Shown: positions 8,252 through 18,855, counted from the stretch's first letter. The stretch is 64,000 bases of DNA from JADJLQ01 sp044227925 (GCA_044227925.1 JBGAVW010000009.1:1-64000), one strand, 5' to 3'. Notes: generated by a model not told the origin, from the letters alone. Made by a program: numbers and translations.

Positions 8252-9062
8252 GCTGATAGGGAAATATCTGGATGGTGAGTTAACCGATCAGGAAACGATA
8301 GAATTCAATTCACTGGTGAATAGCGACTCAGCATTTCAAAAACTGGTAAAAGAATATGAAGATCTGCATAAAGGTATTACGTTGGCATCCCGAAATAAAA
8401 TACTTGACGAAATTAAAATCGCAAAAGATACATACTTGGATGAACAACAAAAATTTGAACAAGATCTTATTCAATCATTAAAATTAAAGGAAAGACAAAA
8501 AATATCCGGTGAAATTGAATCAGCAAATAAAATTTCAATAAAATCTCCACGTATGATTAATTTTTTTTCGAGACCCATGTTGGCAATGGCTGCCAGCATC
8601 CTTGTATTACTTGTGTTCGGATGGTTAATCTTTTTCAAATCAACAAATGTAAATGATGATCAGGAAGCCGTGCTTATCCTCGCCCTTGAAAAAATAGCCG
8701 CTGATGCTCAGAAAGTAGGATTAGCCGATCCGGAGCTTGAATATAAACATAGACTGGATACGATTTTCAGTCATTTAGAGCATAATAATATTGATCAAGC
8801 CATGCTAGAAAATGAAAGACTCTATAGAAATCGGAACTATGACTATGCTTATTTTGAAACCAGGGGTATTATTCATTTAAAAAATAAAGATTGGGCAAAA
8901 GCAAAAAGAGAATTTCAGAAAGCTAATCAGGCCGGGGAGTCGTGCCTCAGTAAAGTTTTGTTTGCTATACTAAATGGAGATCAAAAATCGAAATTGTTGG
9001 CCAAAGATAAATCTTGTATAAACAATCCTATGGTTGCTGAAATAATAGAAGCTATGAAGTAA
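8238..9062 (+). CDS. Zinc-less transmembrane anti-sigma factor with TPR-like outer domain
   Basis: A 274-residue single-pass membrane protein. The N-terminus (MNHDELIGKYLDGELTDQE) is the short acidic helical segment typical of Bacteroidota anti-sigma factors. It lacks the zinc-binding His/Cys set. Residues ~60-95 are helical and charged. One membrane helix lies at ~114-135 (MLAMAASILVLLVFGWLIFF). The outer part, residues ~150-274, has helical-hairpin repeats (FETRGIIHLKNKDWAKAKREFQKANQ), TPR-like. It should bind the sigma factor in the cytoplasm and sense something in the periplasm. The start overlaps the sigma stop by 14 nt, so translation is coupled. The same layout is seen in the protein at 44212. 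Confidence 0.8.
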   Translation: MNHDELIGKYLDGELTDQETIEFNSLVNSDSAFQKLVKEYEDLHKGITLASRNKILDEIKIAKDTYLDEQQKFEQDLIQSLKLKERQKISGEIESANKISIKSPRMINFFSRPMLAMAASILVLLVFGWLIFFKSTNVNDDQEAVLILALEKIAADAQKVGLADPELEYKHRLDTIFSHLEHNNIDQAMLENERLYRNRNYDYAYFETRGIIHLKNKDWAKAKREFQKANQAGESCLSKVLFAILNGDQKSKLLAKDKSCINNPMVAEIIEAMK

Positions 9063-9087
9063 TCCGCATCAAATGTTTTAATGAAAA

Positions 9088-10476
9088 ATGAAATTCAGAC
9101 ACCTTTATACAATACTATTTCTCTCAACCTGTTTTGTGGCTGAAAGCCAGGATCAAACCATTCGATTAATCTATGATAAACTTTGTACTTCCCTTCAACT
9201 TCAACCAGCCCAGATACCCAGGCTTGAAATAAGTACTGCATCAACTACCGGAGCTAGTTTTTCAAAAAAAAAATATACCATTATTATTGATCAAAAACTG
9301 ATTGAGTCTTTTGATATTTTAAAAGAATTCAGAAATACGGCAATAGCATTTGTATTAGGACATGAACTTTGCCATGCGCTGGATAAGGATAAAAATGATA
9401 CTGATTTTTTAGCTTATGACAGATCGAAAGGGGCTAGTTATATAAATGAACAGAACGCGGATATTCAAGGGGCATTTCTTTCATATTTATCGGGATACAA
9501 CTGCTTGCCCGTGATGTCAGAAATCATTGAAACCATATATACAACCTATAAACTGGGTTCTGTCCTTAGTGGTTATCCCTCACTAAACGAACGAATTGAG
9601 TCGGTACTCCTGGTAAAAGAACAGGTTGAATCACTTATTGCCATTTTTAAAGCAGCTAATTTGGCAATGTTATCTAATAATCATGAAATTGCTAAAAAAT
9701 TGTTCGAAAAAATACTTTCTTATTATCCGTCTCCCGAGGTAGAAAACAATGCCGCGATAAATTATATACTGGAAGCGTTGAACCTGGGTAATTATAATAA
9801 TACCAATTATATTTTCCCATTAGAAATTGATTGGGAATTGAGATTGTCTAAACCCAATTTGCCACTGGGCCAAAAAGAGCTAGACCCCGCAATAGTAAGT
9901 AAACGAGATCTGTTGTTAAAACAAGCTGAGATTAAAATAAAGAACATGAAAGAAAAATACCCACACTATTCTAAAGCAATACTTCAGCTGGTTACCATCA
10001 AACTACTTCAGCAAAATACTACTTATGCCAGAAGTTTATTGTCGACAATAGGATTCAAATCGGACGAATACTATTTATTATTAAGTATCACAGATCTAAT
10101 GGATAATAAAAAGGCAGCTGCTCAAAAAAATATAATTAAAATTAAGGACTCCAGATTAAAAATATTGGCAGAAAAAAACATCAAAAACAATAGTCTGGAA
10201 ATTCCTTGTAATGAAATAAAATTTTCACTGGCCACTAAAAACTCAGAATTATTGCAAATAAAAAAAATAGCTCTGGATGATATTCAGATTTCCTGGTCAC
10301 CAGCTGACATTCAGATAAAAAATGGTTCCAAAACAATGGTCTTTAGTTTAGGATCCTTTTCGCATGGGAAGTGTCGACCATCAAAAATATATGGCAACCA
10401 TGAGGTATGGAATTCTCAAATAATTGGAGTCTCAATAGAAAATAGCTCCAATAAACAATACTATAAATATAATTAA
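9088..10476 (+). CDS. Exported M48-like zinc metallopeptidase
   Basis: A 462-residue protein with a signal peptide (residues 1-20, ending VAESQ). The zinc site is visible: HELCH at residues 92-96 is an HExxH motif, and Glu121 with Asp125 (EQNAD) forms the ExxxD third-ligand motif of the M48 family. The remaining C-terminal ~300 residues are helical, with repeated segments that may be TPR-like. The enzyme is predicted in the periplasm or attached to the envelope. The gene is 25 nt behind the anti-sigma gene on the same strand, so it is likely in the same operon. It could degrade misfolded envelope proteins or process the sensor domain of the anti-sigma factor; the latter is inference. Confidence 0.78.
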   Translation: MKFRHLYTILFLSTCFVAESQDQTIRLIYDKLCTSLQLQPAQIPRLEISTASTTGASFSKKKYTIIIDQKLIESFDILKEFRNTAIAFVLGHELCHALDKDKNDTDFLAYDRSKGASYINEQNADIQGAFLSYLSGYNCLPVMSEIIETIYTTYKLGSVLSGYPSLNERIESVLLVKEQVESLIAIFKAANLAMLSNNHEIAKKLFEKILSYYPSPEVENNAAINYILEALNLGNYNNTNYIFPLEIDWELRLSKPNLPLGQKELDPAIVSKRDLLLKQAEIKIKNMKEKYPHYSKAILQLVTIKLLQQNTTYARSLLSTIGFKSDEYYLLLSITDLMDNKKAAAQKNIIKIKDSRLKILAEKNIKNNSLEIPCNEIKFSLATKNSELLQIKKIALDDIQISWSPADIQIKNGSKTMVFSLGSFSHGKCRPSKIYGNHEVWNSQIIGVSIENSSNKQYYKYN

Positions 10477-10479
10477 TAT

Positions 10480-10487
10480 TACCTTTG
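10480..10487 (+). promoter_or_regulatory. -7 element TACCTTTG before the PorP/SprF gene
   Basis: TACCTTTG exactly matches TAnnTTTG and lies 22 nt before the GTG start at 10510. The PorP/SprF gene may therefore have its own promoter in addition to read-through from the sigma operon. No clear -33 element is seen. The same 8-mer precedes the genes at 45989 and 61178. Confidence 0.45.
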
Positions 10488-10509
10488 ATCAGAACATTGG
10501 TACCAGAGT

Positions 10510-11457
10510 GTGAAACACTATCTATTTTTTGTGTGCAATTTGATATATCTGACTGCAATAAGTCAACAGTTACCTAATTTAAGTTTATACAGAGAATATC
10601 AATCTTACCTCAATCCGGCTGCACTCACGTATGATTATTTTAGGTTTGATAGAAATGTACAATTTGGAGTATCACATAGGAGTCAATGGGTTAATTTTGA
10701 TAAAGGTTCACCGGCAACCAATTTTATTCATGGCACATATATAGGCGATCAGTTAAATACAAAATTGATTATTGGTGGAAATTTACTTACTGATAAAGCA
10801 GGACCGATACATCATTATGGCCTTAATGGAAAAATAGGTGTTATGTTTTCTAATGATCCTCTCTATGGTGGCATTTCGGCCGCGCTCACCATTGGATATA
10901 AAATCACTACACTGGATCAAAGTGAATTAAAAACATCTGATGGTACAAATGCAAGCCAATTTATTGGAGAAAATAATATAAATGGGACCCCGGATATAGG
11001 AATTGGTCTTTATTACCATCAACGATTAAATAATGAAGATAATTTTTACACCGGTCTTTCTATGGCACAATTGCTCAGCATAAATAGTATTAATAAAGAA
11101 AATAAGTACAGCATCAAATATATACCACACTATTATTTTGTAGGTGGATATATAAAGTATTTAAATGATGATGCTTTTTTAGAAACCACCTCCTGGGTAA
11201 AATATGTTCAAGGTTCTTCCTTGGGAATTGATTTAAACCTTAAGTACCAAATGGACCAGTCGTTTTGGATTGGAGCAGGTGTATCCAAATCTAAAAGCAT
11301 TCGATTTGAAGTTGGGTTTGTCCTGGGTGAAAACATTGGCTTAGATAATCAAACACGAATTGGCTATTCTTATGAAGATGGTTTCAATGAATTTGCTAAT
11401 ATCTTTGGTAAAACACACGAAATAAGCATTAATTATGCTTTCGATTCGAGAAGATAA
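10510..11457 (+). CDS. Type IX secretion system membrane protein, PorP/SprF family
   Basis: A 315-residue outer-membrane protein. The signal peptide is residues 1-19 (ending TAISQ). The mature N-terminus has the family hallmark YLNPAALTYDYFRFDRN and the following VSHRSQW, and the rest is a series of amphipathic strands ending NYAF. PorP/SprF proteins bind PorE/SprE-type partners or act as docking barrels for T9SS substrates. Family copies are often located beside a single large secreted protein. Here the nearest candidates are the T9SS-sorted gene at 5524 and the caspase-fold gene. The start is GTG, as no ATG fits the signal peptide. It lies 33 nt behind the M48-like peptidase gene. Confidence 0.88.
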   Translation: MKHYLFFVCNLIYLTAISQQLPNLSLYREYQSYLNPAALTYDYFRFDRNVQFGVSHRSQWVNFDKGSPATNFIHGTYIGDQLNTKLIIGGNLLTDKAGPIHHYGLNGKIGVMFSNDPLYGGISAALTIGYKITTLDQSELKTSDGTNASQFIGENNINGTPDIGIGLYYHQRLNNEDNFYTGLSMAQLLSINSINKENKYSIKYIPHYYFVGGYIKYLNDDAFLETTSWVKYVQGSSLGIDLNLKYQMDQSFWIGAGVSKSKSIRFEVGFVLGENIGLDNQTRIGYSYEDGFNEFANIFGKTHEISINYAFDSRR

Positions 11458-11477
11458 TCAATTTAACATCCCCTCAA

Positions 11478-14400
11478 TCACATCCTCTTCTTCATCTCCA
11501 TCCATATCCCTTTTAATTTTTTAATAGCTTCTCTCGTTTGCATTGTTGGTGCACTATCGGCCGACTGTATAAAATTCATGATGTGCAGCCATTTGTTTTG
11601 TAAGCCCACGATAGTTTCTTTATCTGCAGTGGAAGCTGTGATGCTTCCGTACAATTGATCGGGAGAAGAGGGCAGGCCGGATCCCCTGAGAGCAGTCAAT
11701 GATTTTTTCTTTTCATCGGTGATGGATGTTTTTAATAAATTATCTATTTCATCACGCATTGCCTGAGCTTCATGATAATATTTGTAACATTCCATCGACA
11801 GATCGGTCTGCAGGGTAAGATCTTTTTCACTAATCTGTACCCGTGGATCGAGGACTACTTCTATTTGTTTTTCTATAGACACATTATCGACAGTAAGTAT
11901 CACCCGGTAGATACCGGGATGTACATACGGCCCATCCGGACCAGGAGGTGTGTTTTTATAAACTGCTGCGATAGACAACTCTCTTTCTGTGCCGGCAGGA
12001 GGAGCATACTTCAGATCCCATACGATTCTATGTTGACCTGTTGCGGTAGATACTTTGATTGCCGGTTTCATCCAATAACTGGGGTAAGCAGCTTCACCAA
12101 AATTTACTTTGTCTTCCGGGTCTTTATCTGTATACTGTCTTACCAATTGATTATCTGCAGTTTTAATTTCGATAGTCACCGAATTTGTATTTGACTTAAG
12201 AAAATAATCTATCGTAGCACCATTGGGCGGATTTTGCCCTGCGGGTTCTTCCGGTGGCAAAGGAGTTTCGTGCAATATATTATCCCTGACTCTGATTGCT
12301 GCTGCAGGTTTAAATAAATACGCATTTGTAGTTTTTAATGCTGCAGCCATCTCTCTCAGTGACGAGATATTGTCCATGATCCAAATAGATCTTCCATGGG
12401 TGCCGATTACCAAATCATCGTCTTTGATCACGAGGTCGCGAATGGATGTAGCAGGCATATTAGATCTGAGCGATTGCCAGTTTTCACCATCATCTATAGA
12501 GAAAAATACCTGTGTTTCTGATCCGGCAAATAGTAGTCCCGGCTGTTTGGGGTCTTCTCTTACTACATTGATTGGATTTCGATTGGGAATGCCGTTGATT
12601 ATTTCTTTCCAGGTATTGCCCCCATCGTTAGTCTTGTAAATATGTGGTTTTAAATCATCTTTTCTGAGTGCATTCACTGAAGCATATGCTGTTTGCACAT
12701 TAAAGTGACCAGCATCCAGCTGGCTTATTTTATCCCAAGAGCGTAATGCTTTAGGAGTTATTTCTTTCCAATTAGCGCCACCATCCGTAGTTATATGTAA
12801 CAGTCCGTCATCAGTGCCAGCCCATATGGTGCCTGCATGAAGTGGCGATGCAGATACTGAGTAAATCACTCCTCTCCTGGGCATATTTTTCATTTCTTCT
12901 GTACGGAAATCACCTATACTCTCCGGTACATCGTATTTTGATCTGGTGAGATCCGGGCTGATGATATCCCATGATTGACCTCCATTGCGAGTGCGCCACA
13001 GTACATTTGTAGCGAACAAAAGACTTTTGGGATCGGCAGGATGAAATAATAAAGGCATGGTGCGCAGCATCCGATAGTTGCCGGAGCGCAAAGCCTCCGG
13101 AGCTATATTTTGTCCTAAACCGGTTCGTCGATCATATCTAATAAGTTTGCCTCCATATATAATATCAGGGTTTAGCGGATCTGCTGCCACGTAGGCATAT
13201 TCATCACTGCCCACCCCTTTCCAGTCTCTGAATGTGATTTGGCCCCCTTCGCCTCTGCTGGCTATTCCTATTGCACCACTTTCTTGTTGACCCCCATACA
13301 CATAATATGGAAATTGATTATCAGTACTCACATGGTAAAGCTGGGCTGTGGGTTGATTGTACCAGGATGACCAGGTACGACCTGCATTCACCGTGATGGT
13401 AGCACCCTGATCAGCTGCAAACAACATGATGTCGGGATTGATGGGATTGATCCATATTCGATGGTAATCATCACCACCGGGAGCCCCTTTTAATCCTGTC
13501 CATGTTTTTCCGCCATCATCAGATGAATACGAAGCAGTATTCGCTACATATAATTTATCAGGATTTTTAGGATGAATTTTTATTTCGGCAAAATCAGATC
13601 CTCTGCCCCATAATCTTCGTTCGTTCGAAACCATAGTCCATGATTCACCGGCGTCTTTACTGGAGTATATGCCACCATTGGTATTGGCATCGACAGTAGC
13701 AAACAACAATTTTGGATTGCTATTGGAAATACAAAAACCAATTCTTCCCAAACCTTCATTTACACCGGGTAAACCCTTAGTAAGTGGCTTCCAGGATTTG
13801 CCGCCATCTGTAGACTTATATAGTCCTGAATTTTTACCTGACCAGGCAGCATTTTCCCAAGGCCCTTCACGGTGTTCCCACATATCTGCATATAAAATAT
13901 TGGGATTTACAGGGTCCATTTCTACCTGCATAGCACAGGTATTTTGATTTATATACAATACTTTTTGCCAGCTGATGCCGCCATTTATTGTTTTGAATAT
14001 TCCCCGCTCTTCATTTGGCCCGTAGGGATGTCCCATGCCGGCTACAAATACGATATCCGGATTTTTAGGGTGAATGATCACTCTGCTGATTTGCTGCACA
14101 TCTTCAAGGCCAATGTGTTTCCAGGATTTACCCCCGTCAATGGATTTAAACATACCATCTCCTATACTGAGATCGGGCCGGTGCAACCCCTCGCCCGTAC
14201 CTACGTAGATAATATTATTATTACTATGACTTACAGCGAGGTCGCCTATGGACCCGGTAGATGCACTATCAAAAATCGGTGACCAGGTACGGCCAAAGTC
14301 ATCGGTCTTCCATACACCGCCATTATTTACCCCGATAAAAAAAACATTGGGTTTATCGGGGATACCCACTGCCCCGACTGTACGGCCTGCCCGGAAGGGT

Positions 14401-14522
14401 CCGATCATGCGGTATTTTAAATCCTGGTAATAGGACTGAGGTACGGGTTGATTAAAAGCAAAGTGCACATGTAAAATGCACAAGAATAGAATTAGTATTT
14501 TTTTTATTTGGAATCGGATCAT
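11478..14522 (-). CDS. Exported sortilin/BNR-repeat beta-propeller protein
   Basis: A 1014-residue protein with a signal peptide (residues ~1-24). Residues ~30-720 contain many Asp-box/BNR repeats of the form SxDGGxxW, for example KTDDFGRTW, KSIDGGKSW and HITTDGGANW, building one or two propellers of the VPS10/sortilin type. A C-terminal part (~740-1014) contains beta-rich and helical segments including a segment like HRIVWDLKYAP. Family members are annotated as 'glycosyl hydrolase', but no sialidase active-site set is evident, so an enzymatic role is not supported. No T9SS sorting domain is present. The gene stands alone and is divergent from the hybrid regulator. Confidence 0.8.
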   Translation of the reverse strand: MIRFQIKKILILFLCILHVHFAFNQPVPQSYYQDLKYRMIGPFRAGRTVGAVGIPDKPNVFFIGVNNGGVWKTDDFGRTWSPIFDSASTGSIGDLAVSHSNNNIIYVGTGEGLHRPDLSIGDGMFKSIDGGKSWKHIGLEDVQQISRVIIHPKNPDIVFVAGMGHPYGPNEERGIFKTINGGISWQKVLYINQNTCAMQVEMDPVNPNILYADMWEHREGPWENAAWSGKNSGLYKSTDGGKSWKPLTKGLPGVNEGLGRIGFCISNSNPKLLFATVDANTNGGIYSSKDAGESWTMVSNERRLWGRGSDFAEIKIHPKNPDKLYVANTASYSSDDGGKTWTGLKGAPGGDDYHRIWINPINPDIMLFAADQGATITVNAGRTWSSWYNQPTAQLYHVSTDNQFPYYVYGGQQESGAIGIASRGEGGQITFRDWKGVGSDEYAYVAADPLNPDIIYGGKLIRYDRRTGLGQNIAPEALRSGNYRMLRTMPLLFHPADPKSLLFATNVLWRTRNGGQSWDIISPDLTRSKYDVPESIGDFRTEEMKNMPRRGVIYSVSASPLHAGTIWAGTDDGLLHITTDGGANWKEITPKALRSWDKISQLDAGHFNVQTAYASVNALRKDDLKPHIYKTNDGGNTWKEIINGIPNRNPINVVREDPKQPGLLFAGSETQVFFSIDDGENWQSLRSNMPATSIRDLVIKDDDLVIGTHGRSIWIMDNISSLREMAAALKTTNAYLFKPAAAIRVRDNILHETPLPPEEPAGQNPPNGATIDYFLKSNTNSVTIEIKTADNQLVRQYTDKDPEDKVNFGEAAYPSYWMKPAIKVSTATGQHRIVWDLKYAPPAGTERELSIAAVYKNTPPGPDGPYVHPGIYRVILTVDNVSIEKQIEVVLDPRVQISEKDLTLQTDLSMECYKYYHEAQAMRDEIDNLLKTSITDEKKKSLTALRGSGLPSSPDQLYGSITASTADKETIVGLQNKWLHIMNFIQSADSAPTMQTREAIKKLKGIWMEMKKRM

Positions 14523-14582
14523 GATTAAAGATAGAAATGTTTTTTAAAATAATTATTCTATATTTAGTTCCACTTGGATGCC

Positions 14583-17500
14583 ATGCATTTTTTGAAATTA
14601 TCTCTTTCTTTTTTATTAATATATATTAGAATTACCTCTGCCGCTCAATCCTATAGCGTCTCAGTAAACCAAATAGGATTAGACAAAGGTTTGATGAAAA
14701 GAGAAGTGTATTGTCTGTTTGAAGACAGGGATGGACTAATCTGGACAGGAAACAAAGATGGACTGCAACGGTATGATGGCAAGGAGTTTAAATCATGGAA
14801 TAAGAATGATGTTCACGGCAAAATAGCTCATATTATAGCAGTAGGTCAGGATGATGCCGGTTGGCTTTGGCTACGCAATAATGATGTAAAGGATTTTGTG
14901 TTTTTACATCCTTACACCAATGAGATTAAAACCATAAATGAAAGATTTGGATCTTCTTTTCCACTTACAAAATCGGAACTTGCTGGCATTTATTTTAATT
15001 ATTACAGACGGAATTTTTTTACTGATAGTAAGCAGAGGCTATACTTTGCGGCAGATCAATTACGAAAAATAATCCGTTATAGTACCGAAAAAGGGTTTGA
15101 AGTAAAATCATTTGGAAAGGGCGAGGAAGAATTTCAATTTTCATTTGGAGGTGACTTAGAAGAATTCAGACTTTTCTATATTGACAGTAAAGATCAGCTT
15201 TGGTTACAATACGATAGCCGGCATTTGGCCAAAATGACTCAGGATTATCAGGTGATCAGTACTTATAGTTTTGATACCGATGTATCATTTGGTCAATTTT
15301 TTGAATACAATGAAGCGATCTATTTTAATGCCGATACCTACCTTGACTTTAAGATGGGCATACATGCTGAAAAATATACCAATTATGTAATACATGGCGA
15401 TTCACTGATTAAAAGCAATTACCAATCCACTATACCCAATGAATGTATAAATAATCAATATTGGGTAAATGATAAGGGAGGATGGAATATCTATAACTTT
15501 GATCATTCTAAATTAATAATTACACTTTCCCGGTTCGATTACGATAGATCGTTATTTGATTTGGTAAATGCTCCCCACCTGGATAAAAAAGGCGGAATAT
15601 GGATATTTGGTGAATTCGGATTGAATCATGTGCAAATAAAAGAGAATCGATTTACCAATTATTTTTCTTTCGACAATAAAGAAGTAAAACCATTTAATAA
15701 TTCTACAAGAGGTATTCGTGTAAATGATAAATTTGTATTTGCTAACCTCGAACTTAGCAAGACAACTGTAAAAATCGACAAATCATTCCCGGAAAATTAT
15801 AAAATAATAGATCAGTCTCAGGAATATCCCCGCGCATTATCTCTTGAAAATAATACGTTATTGGTCGGTACACGATATAATTTAAGAGAATATAATTTGA
15901 ATACTCAGCAGATACGAACTATACCATTTACAGACCCGGAATACTTACCCTATTTAAATGTATGGTGCATCATTCAGGATAAAAATAAAAGAAGATGGCT
16001 TGGTATGACAGGAGGTCTGGCCTATCACGATGAAGGCGGTACAAATCTGCATTATTTCAAACCCGAAGATCACGACTTTGGTTTTACAGATTCTAAATCT
16101 GAGATTCAATACATGAAGGCTGACTCTGCCGGTCTAATTTGGCTATGCACCAATAAAGGGTTGTTCGTTTTTGACCCTGTTATAAAAAAAATCATTTCGC
16201 GATTTGATTCTCAACAGTCAGGTGATTATTACTTGCCTGCCAGCTTATTTTATTATATTCATTTTGATAAAAATGGAATACGATGGCTCGGCACCTCCGA
16301 AGGATTGATCCGGTGGGATAATTATAAAAAAAGTCATCGCCTATTCACTACCAAAGACCGATTAGCCAATAATGTAATCTATGCTGTAATGGAAGATAAG
16401 CATGATCATCTATGGCTCAGCAGCGATTTTGGAATCATGCAATTTGATAAAAACTCATTTGCGATCAATACATTTCATGTGGTGGATGGTATTTCACATG
16501 AAGAGTTTAACAGGACATCGCATACCATGGATGCCGTCGGCAGAATTTATTTTGGAGGGCTCAATGGCATCACTTCGTTTCAACCGGAGGAATTCTATGA
16601 GGATAAGTCATTCCGTGTACCTAATGTAGTACTGACACAAATAAATATTTATGACGGTAAGCTTCAAAAATTAGTTGATAAAACCGGTGAGATCTATTCA
16701 TCAAAAACCATCTATCTATATCCTTTAGATCAATATTTGCGATTAAAATGCATTCTTCCAACTTATGAGGATCCGGCATCAATACATTATGCATGGAAAA
16801 TCACCGGTATAGATCAGGATTGGAATTATCAGACTGAAAACACCATTCAAATCGGCAGGCTACCCTATGGCACGCATATATTAGAATTAAAAGGGCAAAG
16901 CGCACATAGCCAATGGTCACCCAATGTATTACAGTATACCATTCAAGTCATCAAACCCTTTTACCTCAGGGCCTGGTTTATTTCCAGCCTGTCGGTTCTT
17001 ATTCTGGGAATACTATATGCCATCTACCGCATCAGGACAGCTCAACTACTGAAAAATCAATTAGAATTAAAAGCGCAGATCAAAAAAGCAACTGAAAAAA
17101 TCGAACATGATAAAAATTTAATAGAAGCCCAAGCCAAAGATCTTCTCGAATTAGACAAACAGAAGTCGCGATTTTTTGCGAATGTGAGTCATGAATTGCG
17201 TACACCACTTACCCTGATGTTAGGCCCAATACAATCTGCCCTTAAAAACGGAAACTTAAATGATAAAACAAAAACATGGCTCCATACTGCCCTTTCAGGA
17301 GGCCATGATTTATTAAAACTGATAAATAGCTTGTTGGATTTATCCCGATTGGAGCAGAATAAAATCACGGTCGAGCTCAGTAATGTAAACATAAAAAATC
17401 TAACCCAAAAAATACTGCATGTATTTCAGTTTCATGCCGAAGAATTTAATATTGATTTAATTTCAGATTTTCAAATTCCTGTGGATACGATATCAAGCTT

Positions 17501-18704
17501 AGATATTGGCAAAGTAGAAACCATTCTTAATAATTATCTAACCAATGCATTCAAACATACTCCTTCCAATGGAAAGATCCAATTAATTACCAGCATGAAT
17601 TCGGGCCGGATTGTTTTTGAGGTAAAAGATAATGGCAAAGGAATACATGAGATCGATAAAGACCATGTATTTAAACGATTTTACCAAACCAATGTACCCG
17701 ATGCAAAAACGGAAGGAGGTGCAGGTATTGGATTGTCTATCTGTTATGAATTGGCTAATCTAATGGATGGATCGGTATGGGTAAAAAGTGAATATGGTCA
17801 CGGTAGTAGTTTTTACTTGTCCTTACCATTCCTGGTCAAACAGAATGATTATTATTCACAGCAAACTGAACAACGAATTTCGAAAGAGAACAATACGGTT
17901 ACTGATAAACACGAAATCAGCATTAAGCCCAATATAATTATAGTAGAAGATAATTCCAATCTCAGAAGGTATTTGGAAAGTATACTTTCATCTAAATACA
18001 ATGTATTCTCATCTGTACATGGGCAAGATGCATTGGATATACTGAGCAAACAAGATTTGCAAAACCCTAATCAATCCATTCATTTGATCCTATCCGATGT
18101 CATGATGCCGGTGATGGATGGCTATAAACTACTTGAGATCTTAAAATCAACCCCCTCGTATCATACCATTCCGGTAGTCATGCTTACTGCCAGGGCTGAT
18201 GAGCAAGACAGACTCAGAGCATTGCGTATAGGTGTAGATGACTATATTTTGAAACCATTCGAGGAAGATGTATTATTGACCAGCATTGATCATCTTATTC
18301 AATCCCATTTGGTAAAAATGAATTGGAGCAAAGATGAAATAAGGAGTAGTTCTGAAAAGCAAAAGCCGTACGCCCTGAGTATACAGGACCAGGAGTGGTT
18401 AAAGGTGCTGGAGGCCAACATCCTCCTCCATATGGGCGATTCAAAATTTAGTGTGGACACCATGGCTGAATATATGCACACCAGCAATCGCACATTTAAT
18501 AGAAAGCTAAAAGCAATTACGGGTATGACCCCGGGAGAATACATTAAAGAAATCAGACTACATGCGGCAAAGCAATTTGCAGAGCGAGGCGAATATGGTT
18601 CGCTCAGTGAGCTGGCACATAAAGTAGGATTTACCGATCCCGAATATTTTGCCAAATTATTCAAATCCAGGTTTGGCATCACCATTAGTTCTAAAAGTAA
18701 GTAA
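14583..18704 (+). CDS. Hybrid two-component sensor kinase/response regulator with AraC domain
   Basis: About 1373 residues from the ATG at 14583, chosen over a TTG at 14574 because it starts the signal peptide (MHFLKLSLSFLLIY...). Order: periplasmic Reg_prop propeller repeats (~25-690), Y_Y_Y domain (~700-790), one membrane helix (~797-820), HisKA with phospho-accepting His870 in NVSHELRTP, HATPase (DNGKGI and GGAGIGLSICYE boxes), a receiver with Asp1172 in LSDVMMP and conserved ILKPF, then an AraC-type double HTH to the end. This is a complete HTCS that would sense a sugar or surface ligand and directly activate transcription. No SusC/SusD pair is next to it, so its target is unclear. It is intact. 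Confidence 0.93.
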   Translation: MHFLKLSLSFLLIYIRITSAAQSYSVSVNQIGLDKGLMKREVYCLFEDRDGLIWTGNKDGLQRYDGKEFKSWNKNDVHGKIAHIIAVGQDDAGWLWLRNNDVKDFVFLHPYTNEIKTINERFGSSFPLTKSELAGIYFNYYRRNFFTDSKQRLYFAADQLRKIIRYSTEKGFEVKSFGKGEEEFQFSFGGDLEEFRLFYIDSKDQLWLQYDSRHLAKMTQDYQVISTYSFDTDVSFGQFFEYNEAIYFNADTYLDFKMGIHAEKYTNYVIHGDSLIKSNYQSTIPNECINNQYWVNDKGGWNIYNFDHSKLIITLSRFDYDRSLFDLVNAPHLDKKGGIWIFGEFGLNHVQIKENRFTNYFSFDNKEVKPFNNSTRGIRVNDKFVFANLELSKTTVKIDKSFPENYKIIDQSQEYPRALSLENNTLLVGTRYNLREYNLNTQQIRTIPFTDPEYLPYLNVWCIIQDKNKRRWLGMTGGLAYHDEGGTNLHYFKPEDHDFGFTDSKSEIQYMKADSAGLIWLCTNKGLFVFDPVIKKIISRFDSQQSGDYYLPASLFYYIHFDKNGIRWLGTSEGLIRWDNYKKSHRLFTTKDRLANNVIYAVMEDKHDHLWLSSDFGIMQFDKNSFAINTFHVVDGISHEEFNRTSHTMDAVGRIYFGGLNGITSFQPEEFYEDKSFRVPNVVLTQINIYDGKLQKLVDKTGEIYSSKTIYLYPLDQYLRLKCILPTYEDPASIHYAWKITGIDQDWNYQTENTIQIGRLPYGTHILELKGQSAHSQWSPNVLQYTIQVIKPFYLRAWFISSLSVLILGILYAIYRIRTAQLLKNQLELKAQIKKATEKIEHDKNLIEAQAKDLLELDKQKSRFFANVSHELRTPLTLMLGPIQSALKNGNLNDKTKTWLHTALSGGHDLLKLINSLLDLSRLEQNKITVELSNVNIKNLTQKILHVFQFHAEEFNIDLISDFQIPVDTISSLDIGKVETILNNYLTNAFKHTPSNGKIQLITSMNSGRIVFEVKDNGKGIHEIDKDHVFKRFYQTNVPDAKTEGGAGIGLSICYELANLMDGSVWVKSEYGHGSSFYLSLPFLVKQNDYYSQQTEQRISKENNTVTDKHEISIKPNIIIVEDNSNLRRYLESILSSKYNVFSSVHGQDALDILSKQDLQNPNQSIHLILSDVMMPVMDGYKLLEILKSTPSYHTIPVVMLTARADEQDRLRALRIGVDDYILKPFEEDVLLTSIDHLIQSHLVKMNWSKDEIRSSSEKQKPYALSIQDQEWLKVLEANILLHMGDSKFSVDTMAEYMHTSNRTFNRKLKAITGMTPGEYIKEIRLHAAKQFAERGEYGSLSELAHKVGFTDPEYFAKLFKSRFGITISSKSK

Positions 18705-18855
18705 TTAATTTTCAAATAGTTATCGCTTTATTTTCCTTGGCTGAATTTTCTGACCTTATTGGCAGAATATTCAGTTGGGTTTTTATTCCAACGTAGTGAT
18801 TGAATCAGTTTCTTTACATATAGAACCAGTTTCTTATTAAATTTTAAATAATAGA

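Noticed and set aside
12223..12639. 138-residue plus-strand frame inside the BNR gene
   Set aside because: Antisense shadow of the BNR protein at 11478-14522.
11478..14522. Glycosyl hydrolase activity
   Set aside because: The common database name is based on the propeller fold; no complete sialidase catalytic set is visible.
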